Source: Ascarosepion bandense
Lineage: Eukaryota; Mollusca; Cephalopoda; Sepiida; Sepiidae
Assembly: GCA_037127315.1 (NCBI GenBank)
Contig: JBBBDQ010001616.1
Span: forward strand, 87,501 to 151,500
Reading direction: 5' to 3'
Length of the DNA: 64,000 nucleotides
Below the pieces are notes generated by a model that was not told the DNA's origin, ran no database searches, and saw only the letters and a list, made by a program, of their open reading frames with translations. Shown here one piece after another: positions 52,274 through 63,210 of the stretch. The position numbers and the translations under genes are program-made. The first letter of the stretch is position 1; each line of letters opens with the position of its first letter.

Positions 52274-52329
52274 AAAAACCTTTCAGAAACTGGAGAAAAA
52301 TTAGTCTACTTTTCCTTTTTAAATAGATT

Positions 52330-53100
52330 GCAAAGAAATTAAAAAATAAATAATAAAATAAAATAAAAAGAAAAATAAAGGGAAAGAAAAAGAAAAAGAA
52401 AACGAAAAAGAAAAAGAAAAAGAAAAAGATAGAATAAAATCAAATAAATAAGAAAAGAAAAAAAAAGTTACGGCCATAAGGAATGAAAACAAATGATGTT
52501 ATCATTGCGGCTCGTCAAACTCAAATGGTACAACTGTTGAGTCGCAAAATCCCCCCCCCCCAAAAAATTATTTTACACAGACGCTCACATGTCCATATTT
52601 AGAATAGACATTTGTAACGGTAATTTACAAAAAATTTCTACCTCATTTAAAAAGAACCCCAAAGAATAGAAAAAAGCAAGGATAAAGAAAAAGTAGACGA
52701 TTGATTAATGGAAAGAGAAAAAAAGAAGAGAAAAAGAAAAAAGAAAGGAAAAAATAAAGGAGAAAAAAATAAACAGTATCCAGAGAAATAAAATGTTAAC
52801 ATCATGTATCGACACTGCGTCTCTAACGACTCGTCTGCTTTCTTAGAAAAACATGACATGGAAAATTTAACACAGGAATTTAGCTTAAAATATAATGGGA
52901 TATATTTACGGTACAAAAATTAATTGTACACCATAATATTAATACAATTTGAAAAAATAACAACTATTACTATTACTTTAAAAATTCATCATAATTTAAA
53001 AATTCAGCTAAAATAATTAAAATTATTAAAAAATAAAAATTCTAATTAAATATAGAAACAGAAAAGTTAGAAAGATAAACCTAAAAAAAGAGAGAAAAAG
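52330..53100 (+). repeat. AG-rich tracts in unassigned AT-rich sequence
   Basis: GAAAAA-type tracts at 52,330-52,480 and 52,670-52,790; a run of ten C at about 52,551. No gene. Confidence 0.7.
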
Positions 53101-53106
53101 AGAGAA

Positions 53107-53144
<38 letters not shown>

Positions 53145-53148
<4 letters not shown>

Positions 53149-53450
53149 GTGGCCATAATATAAGGAATGGAATCAACAAAGACATAAATATGTGTATTAC
53201 TTAAAAAGTAATGCATGATTAGCAATGAAATTTTTACCGAGTAAAGATTAGGGTGTAATGCATAAATATTATACAAATTTACAAAAATTTATGTAATAAT
53301 TCCTTTTTACAAAGATTAAGTGGAACAAAAGAAATAAGCTACTGGACAAAAGTTAAGGAACGATGGTAATAATTTTCATAAACATTTATTTTACATTGCT
53401 AAAAAAAAACTCAATGGAGCTTTTCAACAATAAGTAAAAGTTCATTTTTT
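53145..53450 (+). mobile_element. Mariner-type MITE (GGCCATAATATAAGGAA family), copy 1
   Basis: Starts TAGTAGTGGCCATAATATAA after (TA)n; contains ATAAATATGTGTATTAC and AAAAGTAATGCATGATTAG. Its 3' end is interrupted by a poly(T) of a LINE tail at 53,451. Confidence 0.72.
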
Positions 53451-53451
53451 T

Positions 53452-53640
53452 TTTTTTTTAATCATATCACCCCAAGCAAGGCAATAACGCCACTGATGTG
53501 CAGGGGTAGCTACGTAAGAGTAAAAAGATTGGAAAAGAGAAAGCCAGAAAAGAGAAAGCCAGAAACCACATCCTAACCAGGAAACAAGGGATGAGCCTCT
53601 TCACCTGTTCAATAGATGTGGGTGGAGTGTGAACCAAGCA
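53452..53640 (-). mobile_element. LINE 3'-end fragment, tail family T
   Basis: Poly(T), ATCATATCACCCCAAGCAAG to GGAGTGTGAACCAAGC. A 12-bp stretch (AGAGAAAGCCAG) is duplicated. Confidence 0.8.
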
Positions 53641-53761
53641 ATATGGCAAATTCTACACGCAAAACGCTCTTTTTTGAAGAAGAAACTCATTATTGCTAAC
53701 TATCAAGAAAAAAATCAATTTCAGAAATTTCTGATTTTGGTCATAGGTCTAAAAGTGGCAC

Positions 53762-53812
53762 CTCCGATTTGTCGTTCAGAGCCGATATCCACTGCGCCAC
53801 AACGCACCTTCT
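53762..53812 (-). mobile_element. SINE tRNA head fragment
   Basis: GTGCGTTGTGGCGCAGTGG on minus, ending within the D-arm region; no body. Confidence 0.65.
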
Positions 53813-53924
53813 TTTAAGGTAGTTCTTAAGAAAATTCTATTTTTATATTTACTTCTCTTATTCGTTATTAAAACTATGTTTGCTTTTATTATTCTAATAA
53901 AATGTTTGTACTGCTGCGAAAATC

Positions 53925-54490
53925 TATCTAATAAATATCGAAAATCGATAACTGAAAAAATCGGGTTATAGAAGGAGTGGTCCGATTTGAATCAAATTTG
54001 ATACACTCATAGACAAAGACATAAGAAACGATATTCAGAAGTTTCAAGGTTGCAGTTCTTACAATAGTGCAGAAAATCGATAATATATGTATATAAAAAA
54101 GGCACGATGTTTGTGTGTGTGTGTGTCTGTTTATCTGCCTGTATGTCTGTATTTTGCAGCCCCTTTATTTTAGTTTTTGTTTCAAGTTTGGCTCTAAGTA
54201 GGTATAATTATAGTTCTTAGTCTCAGCCATGATACCATTTACTCATAGAACTTATTTAGCCTTCAAAATTCAGTTTACGATGAAAAAAACTTATTTGATA
54301 TCGATACCAGGAAATCAAAATTTGACTTACATTCATTCATTTTTCTTTCAGTCTACGGTTTCGCTTTAACCGGAAACAACTATTGCTTTTTAGTCTTTCG
54401 TGCCAACATCCAAAGAGTCTGAGCTCCAGGACCATGGATTAGTTTTAAAGCTTTCATTACAACCCATCAACGCCGGGCTATACTGCCAGT
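53925..54490 (+). mobile_element. Helitron-like element, 5' truncated
   Basis: Starts within ATAAATATCGAAAATCG, contains CGGGTTATAGAAGGAGTGG, GT-rich spacer, GGTATAATTATAGTTCTTAG, and ends CATCAACGCCGGGC then TATACTGCCAGT (mutated CTAGT). Confidence 0.72.
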
Positions 54491-54699
54491 ATCTGGATAA
54501 CTGTGGATATCTTCAGCCGGAATGGATTGGATAAGCCATGCTGAAAATAGTTTTAACTGGTCTTCACCTGTCATCCTTATCACACATATTTGGCTTTTAT
54601 GCATGTGCGTGGTGTACGCATATCAGATTGGGAGTCACGACGTTTATTTCGTTTATTTGTACACCAACGTCACTTTGTTGTCGTGCTGATGTTTCGCTC

Positions 54700-54722
54700 A
54701 ATAATAATAATAATAATAATAA
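54700..54722. repeat. (TAA)n
   Basis: Short trinucleotide repeat. Flanks 54,491-54,960 hold nothing recognised except a TA tract at 54,830-54,848. Confidence 0.9.
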
Positions 54723-54964
54723 CTAGAAGGACCCATATAAATTTGGCTGTTGACAGGTTGACACTTGACATATTTCCTTTATAGCTTAAGAGCGATAAAT
54801 TGTAAGCATTCATTAAATGCCCATACAGTTATATATATATATATATACTGCACATCGCATTATAATCATTTTTAGAAGATTTTATGGCATCTGTTTCCTT
54901 CAATTATGTCGACCGAAACACGTAGATATTCTACGATTTTGGTTTATTTTTATTATCTTTCTTT

Positions 54965-55240
54965 ATATGCTGTGTCCACACAAGACGTAGGCGATCACGT
55001 CTCTCCACAACATCCTGTCCCTCATAGCTCTTAATAAACTTTGTCTTTCTGTTATTTCTCATAAGCGCTCTTCCACCATCCATTTATTCAAGTTAACTAA
55101 GGATGTTATTCTACGTTTTTTTCTCCACTCCTCTTGCTCTCTAGCTGTCCTGGGAGTATCAGATTTCCCAAGCCTTCCTTCCTCGTTATGTGCTCCGGAA
55201 ATCTCAACTGCCTCTTCCTGATGTTAAGTATTAACAATGA
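54965..55240 (-). pseudogene. LINE family R 3' end, short
   Basis: Minus text LNIRKRQLRFPEHITRKEGL, GNLILPGQLESKRSGEKN; truncated by MITE sequence at about 55,235. Confidence 0.8.
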
Positions 55241-55261
55241 AATTTTTACTGGAAAAAGATA

Positions 55262-55540
55262 TACAGTAGCGGCCATAATATAAGGAACGGATACAACAAA
55301 GACATAAATATGTGTATTACTTAAAAAGTAATGCATGATTAACAATAAAATTTTTACCGAAAAAAAGATTAGGGTGGAATGCATAAATATTATGCAAAGT
55401 TACAAAAAATTACATAATAGTTTTTTTTTAAATAAACATTAAATGGAACAAAGGAAATAAGCTTAAAAACTTAAGGAACGATGTTAATAATTTGCATAAA
55501 CTTTTAATTTACATTGTTAAAAAAAACTCGATTAATATAT
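55262..55540 (+). mobile_element. Mariner-type MITE, copy 2
   Basis: CAGTAGCGGCCATAATATAA start; collinear with 53,145-53,430 including TTAAGGAACGATG and the ATAAACTTTTAATTTACATTG segment. Confidence 0.78.
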
Positions 55541-55664
55541 TTATTTATATACGTTCTGAAAGTTTCATTAAAATTCAACAATTATTTGATTTTTGCAAGA
55601 AATTTCTAAATTAATGAAGTTTTCACCAGAAAAAAAAATTAACTCTGGAACACTGCTCACAATA

Positions 55665-55825
55665 TATAGTATCGGCCATAATATAAGGAACGGAAACAAC
55701 AAAGGCATAAATATGTGTATTACTTAAAAAGTAATGCATGATTAGCAATGACATTTATACCGAATAATGATTTATCTGTTCATGCATTACTTTTTAGGTA
55801 ATACACATATTTATGTTTTCCCAAT
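55665..55825 (+). mobile_element. Mariner-type MITE, copy 3, rearranged to a hairpin
   Basis: TATCGGCCATAATATAAGG start. ATAAATATGTGTATTAC (about 55,709) is followed by its inverted copy GTAATACACATATTTAT (about 55,798), making a 35-bp stem. It joins a 5S-SINE tail at 55,825. Confidence 0.72.
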
Positions 55826-56005
55826 GAGTCTTGATACTCGAAAAGAAAAAAAGTATTACTAGACACAAAAACGTATATAAAAACAATAATAAATCGTTGA
55901 AAGAAAAAAGGTATTACCAGCAATAAATAAATAAAATTTAGTCGGCAATAAATGACCCGCCGAGGTTGATATGCCATAAAAACAAAACAACAAACATTTT
56001 TGAAG
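55825..56005 (+). mobile_element. 5S-composite SINE 3' body, 5' truncated
   Basis: CTTGATACTCGAAAAGAAAA, CAGCAATAAATAAATAAAAT, GCCGAGGTTGATATGCC and a CAAAACAACAAA tail; identical layout to the 3' part at 23.5 and 63.4 kb. Confidence 0.78.
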
Positions 56006-56274
56006 GAAAAAAATATTCTCAGCAAAGCATTTTTGAATACAAAAATAAGAAGACATTTTCAGTTTTCTAAAATAAAAAAGAATAAAAACAAAATTCTCAT
56101 TAAAATCTGATTAAATCAAACTTCACACTATAACCGAACATTAACAAAAATAGCTTAAAACCCCACATTTTTGGCATTAAACAACCCATAAAGGTATTGA
56201 TATGCCATTAAACAAAACTCAAAACCTAGAGAAGAACATGATTTAAGAACCCTCCCAATATTTGACAATATCTA
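56006..56274. other. Unassigned; another short 5S-SINE tail
   Basis: AACCCATAAAGGTATTGATATGCC at 56,185-56,212 (quoted in part: GGTATTGATATGCC) is the same SINE end. Otherwise nothing seen. Confidence 0.45.
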
Positions 56275-56300
56275 TCTAAACTTATTTATGAATAAAATTT

Positions 56301-56331
<31 letters not shown>

Positions 56332-56613
56332 CTGTGTTTATGTCTGTGTCTGTTACCTATAGACTCTGAAACGGCTGAACCAATTTTCTTGAAAATTTAC
56401 AGAGTTGTACTATAAGCGTCTGCGAGTGTTCTTAGCTAGGTTTTGTGTATAGGTACCCCCGATAAATATCGAAAATCGATAACTGAAAAAATCGGGTTAT
56501 AGAAGGAGTGGTCCAAATTTAATCTAATTAGATACACTCATAGACAAAGACATAAGAAACAATATTCAGAAGTTTCAAGGTTGCAGTTCTTACAATAGTG
56601 CAGAAAATCGATA

Positions 56614-56645
<32 letters not shown>

Positions 56646-57029
56646 AGATATTTGTGTGTGTGTCTGTTTATCTGCCTGTATATCTGTATTTTTTTCAGCC
56701 CTTTTATTTTAGTTTTTCCTTCGGGTTTGGCTCTAAGTAGGTATAATTGTAGTTCTTAGTCTCAGCCATGATACCATTTACACAGAGAACTTATTTAGCC
56801 TTCAAAATTCAGTTTACGATGAAAAAAACTTATTTGATATCAATACCAGGAAATCAAAATTTGACTTACATCCATTCATTTTTCTTTCAGTCTACGGTTT
56901 CGCTTTAACTGGAAACAACTTTTGATTTTTAGTCTTTCGTGCCAACGTCCAAGGTGTCTGAGCTCCATGACAATGGATTAATTTTAAAGCTTTCATTACA
57001 CCCGAGCAACGCCGGGCTATCCTGCTAGT
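56275..57029 (+). mobile_element. Helitron-like non-autonomous element, complete
   Basis: Begins TCTAAACTTATTTATGAAT after an A and ends CCCGAGCAACGCCGGGC, TATCCTGCTAGT before a T, the A/T insertion and TC...CTRRT ends of Helitrons, with the short GC hairpin close to the 3' end. Internal (GT)n, (TA)n at 56,616-56,640, no Rep/Hel coding region. Best-defined copy of four. Confidence 0.82.
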
Positions 57030-57059
57030 TCTTCAATAATTTCGACAAAGTGTTTGTCT

Positions 57060-57885
57060 TCATCTGTTCAACTTGTACAGCGAGAATATTTTGAGGACCG
57101 TAGATGCTATTCCAGGATTACTAATCCGAGGCCACAATTTGAACAACATAAGATACATATATAATACAGTGCTGATTGCAGACACGGAAAGAAAACTACA
57201 AGACCTCCTGCAGAAGAGAGCAACAAAAAACGACTACAAATAAACTGCGAGAAAACCAATGCATGGACATCAGCAAAAAGAGCAGCTCAAAATGCCAAAT
57301 ACAGGTGGGAGATACTAGAATCAAGCAACTACAAAATTTAAATACCTAGGAAGTGATCTAACAGGGAATGGAAAATGCGACACAGTGATCCGAATTGGTA
57401 AGGCGAAGGACGCTTTCCAGAAGCCGAGTAAAGTACTAAGACACAGGAAAATTTAGCTAGAAACAAAGGAGAGAGTGCCAAATTACTATGTAATGTCAAT
57501 TCTTCAATACGGCAGTGAATGTTGGACAATATAATCGAAGTTGAAGGAAAAAGTTGAAGCAGCGGAAATGTGGTTCTACAGAAGGATGCTGCCTATATCA
57601 TGGACCGAGTATGTGAGCAATGATGAGGTGTTCGGAAAGAATGGCAACGAAAAGTAAATTAACAGTGAGCATCAGGAAGAAACAACTGAAGTTCCTGGAA
57701 CATACAGCGAGGAAGGAGGACTTGGTGAACCTGACACTGACAGGCCAGATAGAGGGAAAAAGAGACAGAGGAAAGCAGCGGATAACATGTTTGAAGTGCC
57801 TGAGCAGGTGGATGACAGAACGGAGGTTGCGTGGTGTAACAGGAGAAAACGTACTATGAGCCACCAGGGATAGGGAGACATCTAA
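57060..57885 (+). pseudogene. LINE family R 3' half, plus strand
   Basis: Stop-broken plus-strand text: ILRTVDAIPGLLIRGHNL-like (about 57,090), the ADTERKLQDLLQK segment (the YADD itself is destroyed: YNTVLIADTE), KYLGSDLTGNGKCDT, then RKKQLKFLEHTARKEDLVNL and WMTERRLRGVTGENVL. No (GAA)n tail remains. Confidence 0.85.
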
Positions 57886-58155
57886 CGTACAAGCAATATT
57901 AGTCTTGAGAAAAACGGTTGTATTTGTAACTAACGCTTGAAAAACGAATGAAACGCTGCCAGCCTGAAGGTTTTTAATTGAAAGATGTGTAATATAATGG
58001 CGATCGTGTTCATCTTAAAATTTTCTATTAGCTGATTAGTTACAACGAGAAATTAATGTTTAGATTTTTTATTTTTGAAAAACGTCAAACATTGTATTTT
58101 TTTTTTCAAAAATATTTCTTTGAAAAATATTGTAAGTGTTACGTCAATCATTTTG
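57886..58155. other. Unassigned
   Basis: AT-rich, no gene or repeat seen. Confidence 0.35.
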
Positions 58156-58159
58156 TCAA

Positions 58160-58462
58160 TTCTATTTTTTTAAATTATCTCACCCCAAGCAAGGCATTCT
58201 ACTGCCACTGTTGCGCAGGGGGTTACATAAGAGAAAGTGATGCGAAAGAGGGGTTAGTTACAGGAAATGTCAGGAGGAGGGTAATAGACGGATGAGAACA
58301 CCGAGAATATGAGTGGAGTAGATGGGAAAAGAGCTCGTGAGAATGGATGCGAGTTAGTGTGATAGGAGATAACTATTGACCTTACATTTAAATTCCTGGA
58401 GATTGTAGCTGTCGGGGAAGCAAGTATATGGAAGGGAATTCGACAGTTGGGAAGTGCGTGAA
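58160..58462 (-). pseudogene. LINE family J 3' end
   Basis: TTATCTCACCCCAAGCAAGG, one UTR unit, and the segment coding SRTSQLSNSLP-like text. Truncated at a (CA)n/(TA)n tract (58,490-58,558). Confidence 0.8.
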
Positions 58463-58501
58463 AATAATAATATATTATCTATTGTATAACACACACACAC
58501 A

Positions 58502-58505
<4 letters not shown>

Positions 58506-58558
<53 letters not shown>
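58506..58558. repeat. (TA)n
   Basis: TA tract 3' of the candidate exon. Confidence 0.95.
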
Positions 58559-58559
<1 letters not shown>

Positions 58560-58575
58560 AAAATGCTGATATTTC

Positions 58576-59067
58576 TTAAATTATTATTCTACTGTCATCT
58601 TCATGACTTTTCATCTTTCCTTCCACCGTGCTTGCATTGACAGAAGAGTCCAAGCTTTCCGATGTTTCGAGATCATCTCTGCATTTATCTTCAGTATAAT
58701 TTTCTGTTTCCCAAGAAGACGCAGCTATTACTTGATCAATGCAATCCATTACATCTCTAGCTGCTGGTGAAATTTTTTCTTTTCCTGAGGGATTAACAGA
58801 TGCCGCGTTAACCACTAGAAGAAGATGTGAAGAAGTTTCTGTGATTGCTTTGAGTTCCTCGATGATATGTCCAAGACTCTCGATATCTGCTTTTTTGCTT
58901 GCCCCTTCTTCGATTGAAAGAACAAATTCCGTGTAAGCATAGTAGAATTGCTCGGAGAGTTGATGTAAATTCAGCGATGATGTAGTTGGTGAAGTAAACA
59001 TTTTGCGAGTCACTTCGTTTAGTTTCTCTGCAGCTACCTTCACAGTCTGTCGCGATTTCAAATCCTG
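58576..59067 (-). CDS. Candidate host protein-coding exon, alpha-helical protein
   Basis: Minus strand: a splice acceptor AACTTTCAG|G at 59,065-59,073 opens a frame that runs about 163 codons to TAA at 58,576. The peptide starts [20 protein letters not shown], has helical heptad-like segments ([55 protein letters not shown]) and an acidic, Ser-rich C-terminus ([12 protein letters not shown]). The pattern [21 protein letters not shown] loosely recalls talin/vinculin-type rod helices; this is a resemblance, not an assignment. GC content and codon choice differ from the repeats around it and there is no other copy. Probably the last coding exon; (TA)n tracts flank it on both sides. Confidence 0.72.
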   Translation of the reverse strand, partial: QDLKSRQTVKVAAEKLNEVTRKMFTSPTTSSLNLHQLSEQFYYAYTEFVLSIEEGASKKADIESLGHIIEELKAITETSSHLLLVVNAASVNPSGKEKISPAARDVMDCIDQVIAASSWETENYTEDKCRDDLETSESLDSSVNASTVEGKMKSHEDDSRIII

Positions 59068-59087
59068 AAAGTTTGGTGTTGGTGTAT

Positions 59088-59312
<225 letters not shown>

Positions 59313-59339
59313 TATAATATTTACGCTCTCACACCCTGA

Positions 59340-59935
59340 AATACTCTTCTTCTTCTTCAGGTGTTATTTTAAATTAAATCGTAAAAATGATTTATTTTGA
59401 AAATACAAGATGAATTCATGGTTATTTAGAAAATTAAATAGTCGTAGTTGGAGGAAGTTAAACAATATTATTGTAGGCGTGTCAATATTGCCCAATCAAA
59501 AGTAAGAATTAGTTTTAACTACGGAGTTGAAAATTTGGGTCGCGAAAGGGTACAATGTAGCTTAATATCAAGACATGACACTTTTTAATTTTGTCTGAGT
59601 AAGGTACATACTGGGACCATACATTATTTATATAGGTAGACAATACTTTTTAATAGCAGGTTGAGTTTTATTTTATTTTATTTTATTTTTATTTTATTTT
59701 ATTTTTTGATTTTGTACAACCTCATCAGTTAAAGGGGCTGGATTGTTTTGGTTAGAATTAGTACGAAGTAATTATGGTATCCGAAGGAATATTGGAGCTA
59801 AGAAAACCAAATAAGTATTGTGTGAGTCATTCATTTTAGTAAAATAATTTTTAAGTAATATTGGGTATTACGAGAAAAATATTTTCGATGCTAACATAAA
59901 AACAAAATCGTTAATTTTCAATAGTGAATTCTTTA
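59340..59935. other. Unassigned; (TTTTA)n at 59,666-59,706
   Basis: No gene or dispersed repeat recognised. Confidence 0.4.
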
Positions 59936-60228
59936 TATTTTTAAAATCGTATATTGGGAAATTAATATATTTTTAAAATCGTATATTGGGAAATTAATAT
60001 ATTTTTAAAATCGTATATATTGGGAAATTAATATATTTTTAAAATTGTATATATTGGGAAATTAATATATTTTTAAAATCGTATATTGGGAAATTAATAT
60101 ATTTTTAAAATCGTATATATTGGGAAATTAATATATTTTTAAAATCGTATATTGGGAAATTAATATATTTTTAAAATCGTATATTGGGAAATTAATATAT
60201 TTTTAAAATCGTATATATTGGGAAATTA
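59936..60228 (+). repeat. Tandem 30-34 bp repeat, nine copies
   Basis: Unit ATATATTTTTAAAATCGTAT, ATTGGGAAATTA, alternating between 30 and 34 bp by presence of an extra ATAT. Very low divergence. Confidence 0.94.
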
Positions 60229-60570
60229 AAAAAACAAACAAACAATAAAATAAAGGGTTATAAACGACTAGGTAATAAAACCTGTTCAGTGAAAAATGGG
60301 AAAAAATCGTCACAAAAGAAAAAAAGGAAATGGAGGAATCAAAAATGTGGTTCCAACAATGATTGTTGAGAATGCCGTGGATATAACACAAGAGAAATAA
60401 AAAAAAGTTCTAAATAGAAAGGAAACTCCAAAGAAACGGTTCATAAAAATCAGAAATATTTTACATTTTTGTAGCGCATGAGGAACAGAAGTCAACGCAT
60501 ATAAAAGAGATCAAAAACAGGAGAAGACGCTGTGGAGAGCCGTGATCACCTGTGTTCTGATAAGACATGA
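60229..60570. other. Unassigned; LINE-like scrap
   Basis: TGTGGTTCCAACAATGATTG, GAATGCCGTGGATATAACAC loosely resembles the MWFYRRML segment of LINE R (60,340-60,380), and the stretch before the satellite (GAGAGCCGTGATCACCTGTG) its RAMIAYVL end. Very degraded plus-strand copy. Confidence 0.4.
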
Positions 60571-60574
60571 CAGA

Positions 60575-60611
60575 GATAGATAGATAGATAGATAGATATG
60601 AACAAACAAAC

Positions 60612-60645
<34 letters not shown>

Positions 60646-60751
60646 TGAGATGGAGAGAGAGAGAGTGAGATAGATAGATATGAACAAACTGATAGATAGA
60701 TAGATAGATAGATAGACAGATAGATAGATAGATAGATAGATATGAACAAAC

Positions 60752-60788
<37 letters not shown>

Positions 60789-60843
60789 TGAACAAACAGA
60801 TAGATAGATAGATAGATAGATAGATATGAACAAACAGACAGAC

Positions 60844-60880
<37 letters not shown>

Positions 60881-60889
60881 TGAACAAAC

Positions 60890-60922
<33 letters not shown>

Positions 60923-60965
60923 TGAACAAACTGATAGATAGATAGATAGATAGATATGAACAAAC

Positions 60966-61006
<41 letters not shown>

Positions 61007-61091
61007 TGAACAAACAGATAGATAGATAGATAGATAGATAGATATGAACAAACAGATTGATAGATAGATAGATAGATAGATATGAACAAAC

Positions 61092-61140
<49 letters not shown>

Positions 61141-61162
61141 TGAACAAACAGATTGATAGATT

Positions 61163-61200
<38 letters not shown>

Positions 61201-61242
61201 CAGATATGAACAAACAGATAGATAGATAGATATGAACAAACT

Positions 61243-61286
<44 letters not shown>

Positions 61287-61295
61287 TGAACAAAC

Positions 61296-61328
<33 letters not shown>

Positions 61329-61337
61329 TGAACAAAC

Positions 61338-61390
<53 letters not shown>

Positions 61391-61399
61391 TGAACAAAC

Positions 61400-61440
<41 letters not shown>

Positions 61441-61449
61441 TGAACAAAC

Positions 61450-61490
<41 letters not shown>

Positions 61491-61500
61491 TAGATAGAAC

Positions 61501-61543
<43 letters not shown>

Positions 61544-61552
61544 TGAACAAAC

Positions 61553-61589
<37 letters not shown>

Positions 61590-61635
61590 TGAACAAACTG
61601 ATAGATAGATAGATAGATAGATAGATATGAACAAA
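60575..61635 (+). repeat. GATA satellite with TATGAACAAACA spacers
   Basis: About 22 blocks of (GATA)4-12, each followed by TATGAACAAACA(G/T). Some blocks carry GACA or GATT variants; one GA-rich segment at 60,620-60,670. Three long minus-strand frames of SIYLSIYL type exist only because (GATA)n has no stops. Confidence 0.95.
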
Positions 61636-61865
61636 CAGATTTGTCATCGCAAACGTTCTGATCGAAAATAATGAGAATTTTAGAAGAAATCATATTACCA
61701 ATTCTCTGATGATAAAAAAGCCTTTACCTTTGAAAGCGAAACTATTCGAGTAAATAGCAAGAGTAGAAGAAAGTGTGGGGCATGAATAATTTTATAAATG
61801 GCTGAAAACAAAGAGGACAAGAGGAAGGGAAAAAATTCGAATAATAAAAACAATCACGCGTGAAT
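61636..61865. other. Unassigned
   Basis: No gene seen. Confidence 0.35.
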
Positions 61866-61866
61866 T

Positions 61867-61962
61867 TATATATATATATATATATATTATATAGATAATC
61901 TCGTTTATATATATATATATATAAACGATAGATAGATAGATAATCTCGTTTATATATATATA
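61867..61962. repeat. (TA)n with duplicated ATAATCTCGTTTATATA
   Basis: The 17-mer ATAATCTCGTTTATATA occurs at about 61,895 and 61,942, and its inverse (TATAAACGAGATT) at about 62,203. Confidence 0.8.
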
Positions 61963-61977
61963 TACAATTGGAGCAGA

Positions 61978-62154
61978 TAGACTAAACTGTTGCCCGGTTC
62001 ACACTCCACCCACGTCTATTGAACAGGTGTAGAGGCTCATCCCTTGTTCCCAGTTTAGGATGTGGTTTCCAGTTTTCTCTTTTCCAATCTTCTGACTCTT
62101 ACTTAGCCCCCTGCGCATCAGTGGCATTACCGCCTTGCTTGGGGTGATATGATT

Positions 62155-62157
<3 letters not shown>
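61978..62157 (+). mobile_element. LINE 3'-end fragment, tail family T
   Basis: From TTGCCCGGTTCACACTCC to GGGGTGATATGATTAAAA; the A tail is replaced by (TA)n at 62,157-62,205. Confidence 0.8.
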
Positions 62158-62205
<48 letters not shown>

Positions 62206-62207
<2 letters not shown>

Positions 62208-62398
62208 GAGATTAAAATGATATTCGTCTCGAAAACTATCGAATGAAGGAAAAAATGGTTGTAAAAAAAGAAGAAAGAGTTTAGGGCATGAAAGTCTGTC
62301 AAATGTGTTCGGACCGAATTCAGCACGAAGTCCAAAGAAAAAACCCGACACTAGTAACCATCTAACTGAAAGCGTTCAATACAAAAGTAAAGCAAACT
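62206..62398. other. Unassigned
   Basis: Nothing recognised; overlapping frames at 62,127-62,351 include (TA)n. Confidence 0.35.
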
Positions 62399-62400
62399 AA

Positions 62401-62526
62401 ATAGCACCTAATGAGCCAGATGAATCTACCTAGGTTTCTCCTAAACGGATCGTCTGGGAAAGAGCCAGATTTCCCTGACAATCCGTTTAGGAGAAACCTA
62501 GGTAGGTTCGTCTGGCTCATTAGGTG

Positions 62527-62530
<4 letters not shown>
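62401..62530. repeat. Near-perfect 130-bp hairpin
   Basis: ATAGCACCTAATGAGCCAGA through AAACGGAT (62,401-62,450) is complementary to 62,481-62,530 with one or two mismatches. The inner CTGGGAA/TTCCCTG extends the stem to a loop of about 10-14 bases (AGAGCCAGAT). GC-richer than its surroundings. The right arm ends at (TA)n (62,528-62,565). Confidence 0.92.
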
Positions 62531-62565
<35 letters not shown>

Positions 62566-62567
<2 letters not shown>

Positions 62568-62774
62568 GTATATTAAGCACCAGTTCCTCTTTTATGAAAG
62601 TTTCGTTAAAAGTGACAGACTAGGAGCTATGGTTAAGATTTCATATAATTTTTCATGTGATTTTTTTCTTTTCTGAAAGTAAATTATATAAAAACTGTCC
62701 TAATGTTTTATTTCTCAACGGACATATATTTTCGCTTTAGTAACTCTTTAATAGAGTACTACATTGCTAGGTGA
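62566..62774. other. Unassigned
   Basis: AT-rich, no gene seen. Confidence 0.35.
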
Positions 62775-63210
62775 TGTCAGTTCTTTAATATGGCAGTGAA
62801 TGCTGGACAATATCATTAGAGATGAAGGATAAACTTGAAGCAGCTAAAATGTGGTTCTACGGAAGGATGCTGTGAATATCATGGACCGAGCATGTAAACT
62901 TTTATGAGATTTTGGAAAGAATGGTAACGAAAAGGAAATAAATATTGAGCATCAGGAAAATACAGATGAAATTTCTGGGACATGCAATGAGGAAGGTGGG
63001 CTTGGAGAACCTGATACTAACAGGCCAGATAGAGATCCAGGAGACAGAGGAAAGCAGCGGATAATATATTTGAAGGGTCTGAGCAGGTGGATGACAGAGC
63101 AGGATTTGGATGGGGTAAAAGGAGGAACAGTGCTAAGAGCCACCAGCGATAGGGTGACGTGGAAGGCCATGATCGCCTACGTCTTGAGGGACATGACACA
63201 TAGAAGAATA
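62775..63210 (+). pseudogene. LINE family R 3' end, plus strand
   Basis: Starts GATGTCAGTTCTTTAATATG, codes the SVLXYGSECWTISLEM, MWFYGRML and RKXQMKFLGHAMRKVGLENL segments with stops, and ends TTGAGGGACATGACACATAG plus AAGAATAA. Confidence 0.87.

Noticed and set aside
54690..54730. Hammerhead box near GTGCTGATGTTTCGC
   Set aside because: Lacks the GA of CUGANGA and any second stem or GAAA.
58739..58936. 65-codon plus-strand frame over the candidate exon
   Set aside because: Antisense to the better-supported minus-strand frame.
60575..61635. CRISPR-like array (repeat plus spacers)
   Set aside because: The genome is eukaryotic, spacers are identical and repeats are GATA microsatellite.
60461..61693. 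Three overlapping 360-410 codon open frames on the minus strand
   Set aside because: They are translations of (GATA)n satellite with its spacer; SIYLSIYL-type text arises in every frame because the repeat lacks stop codons.
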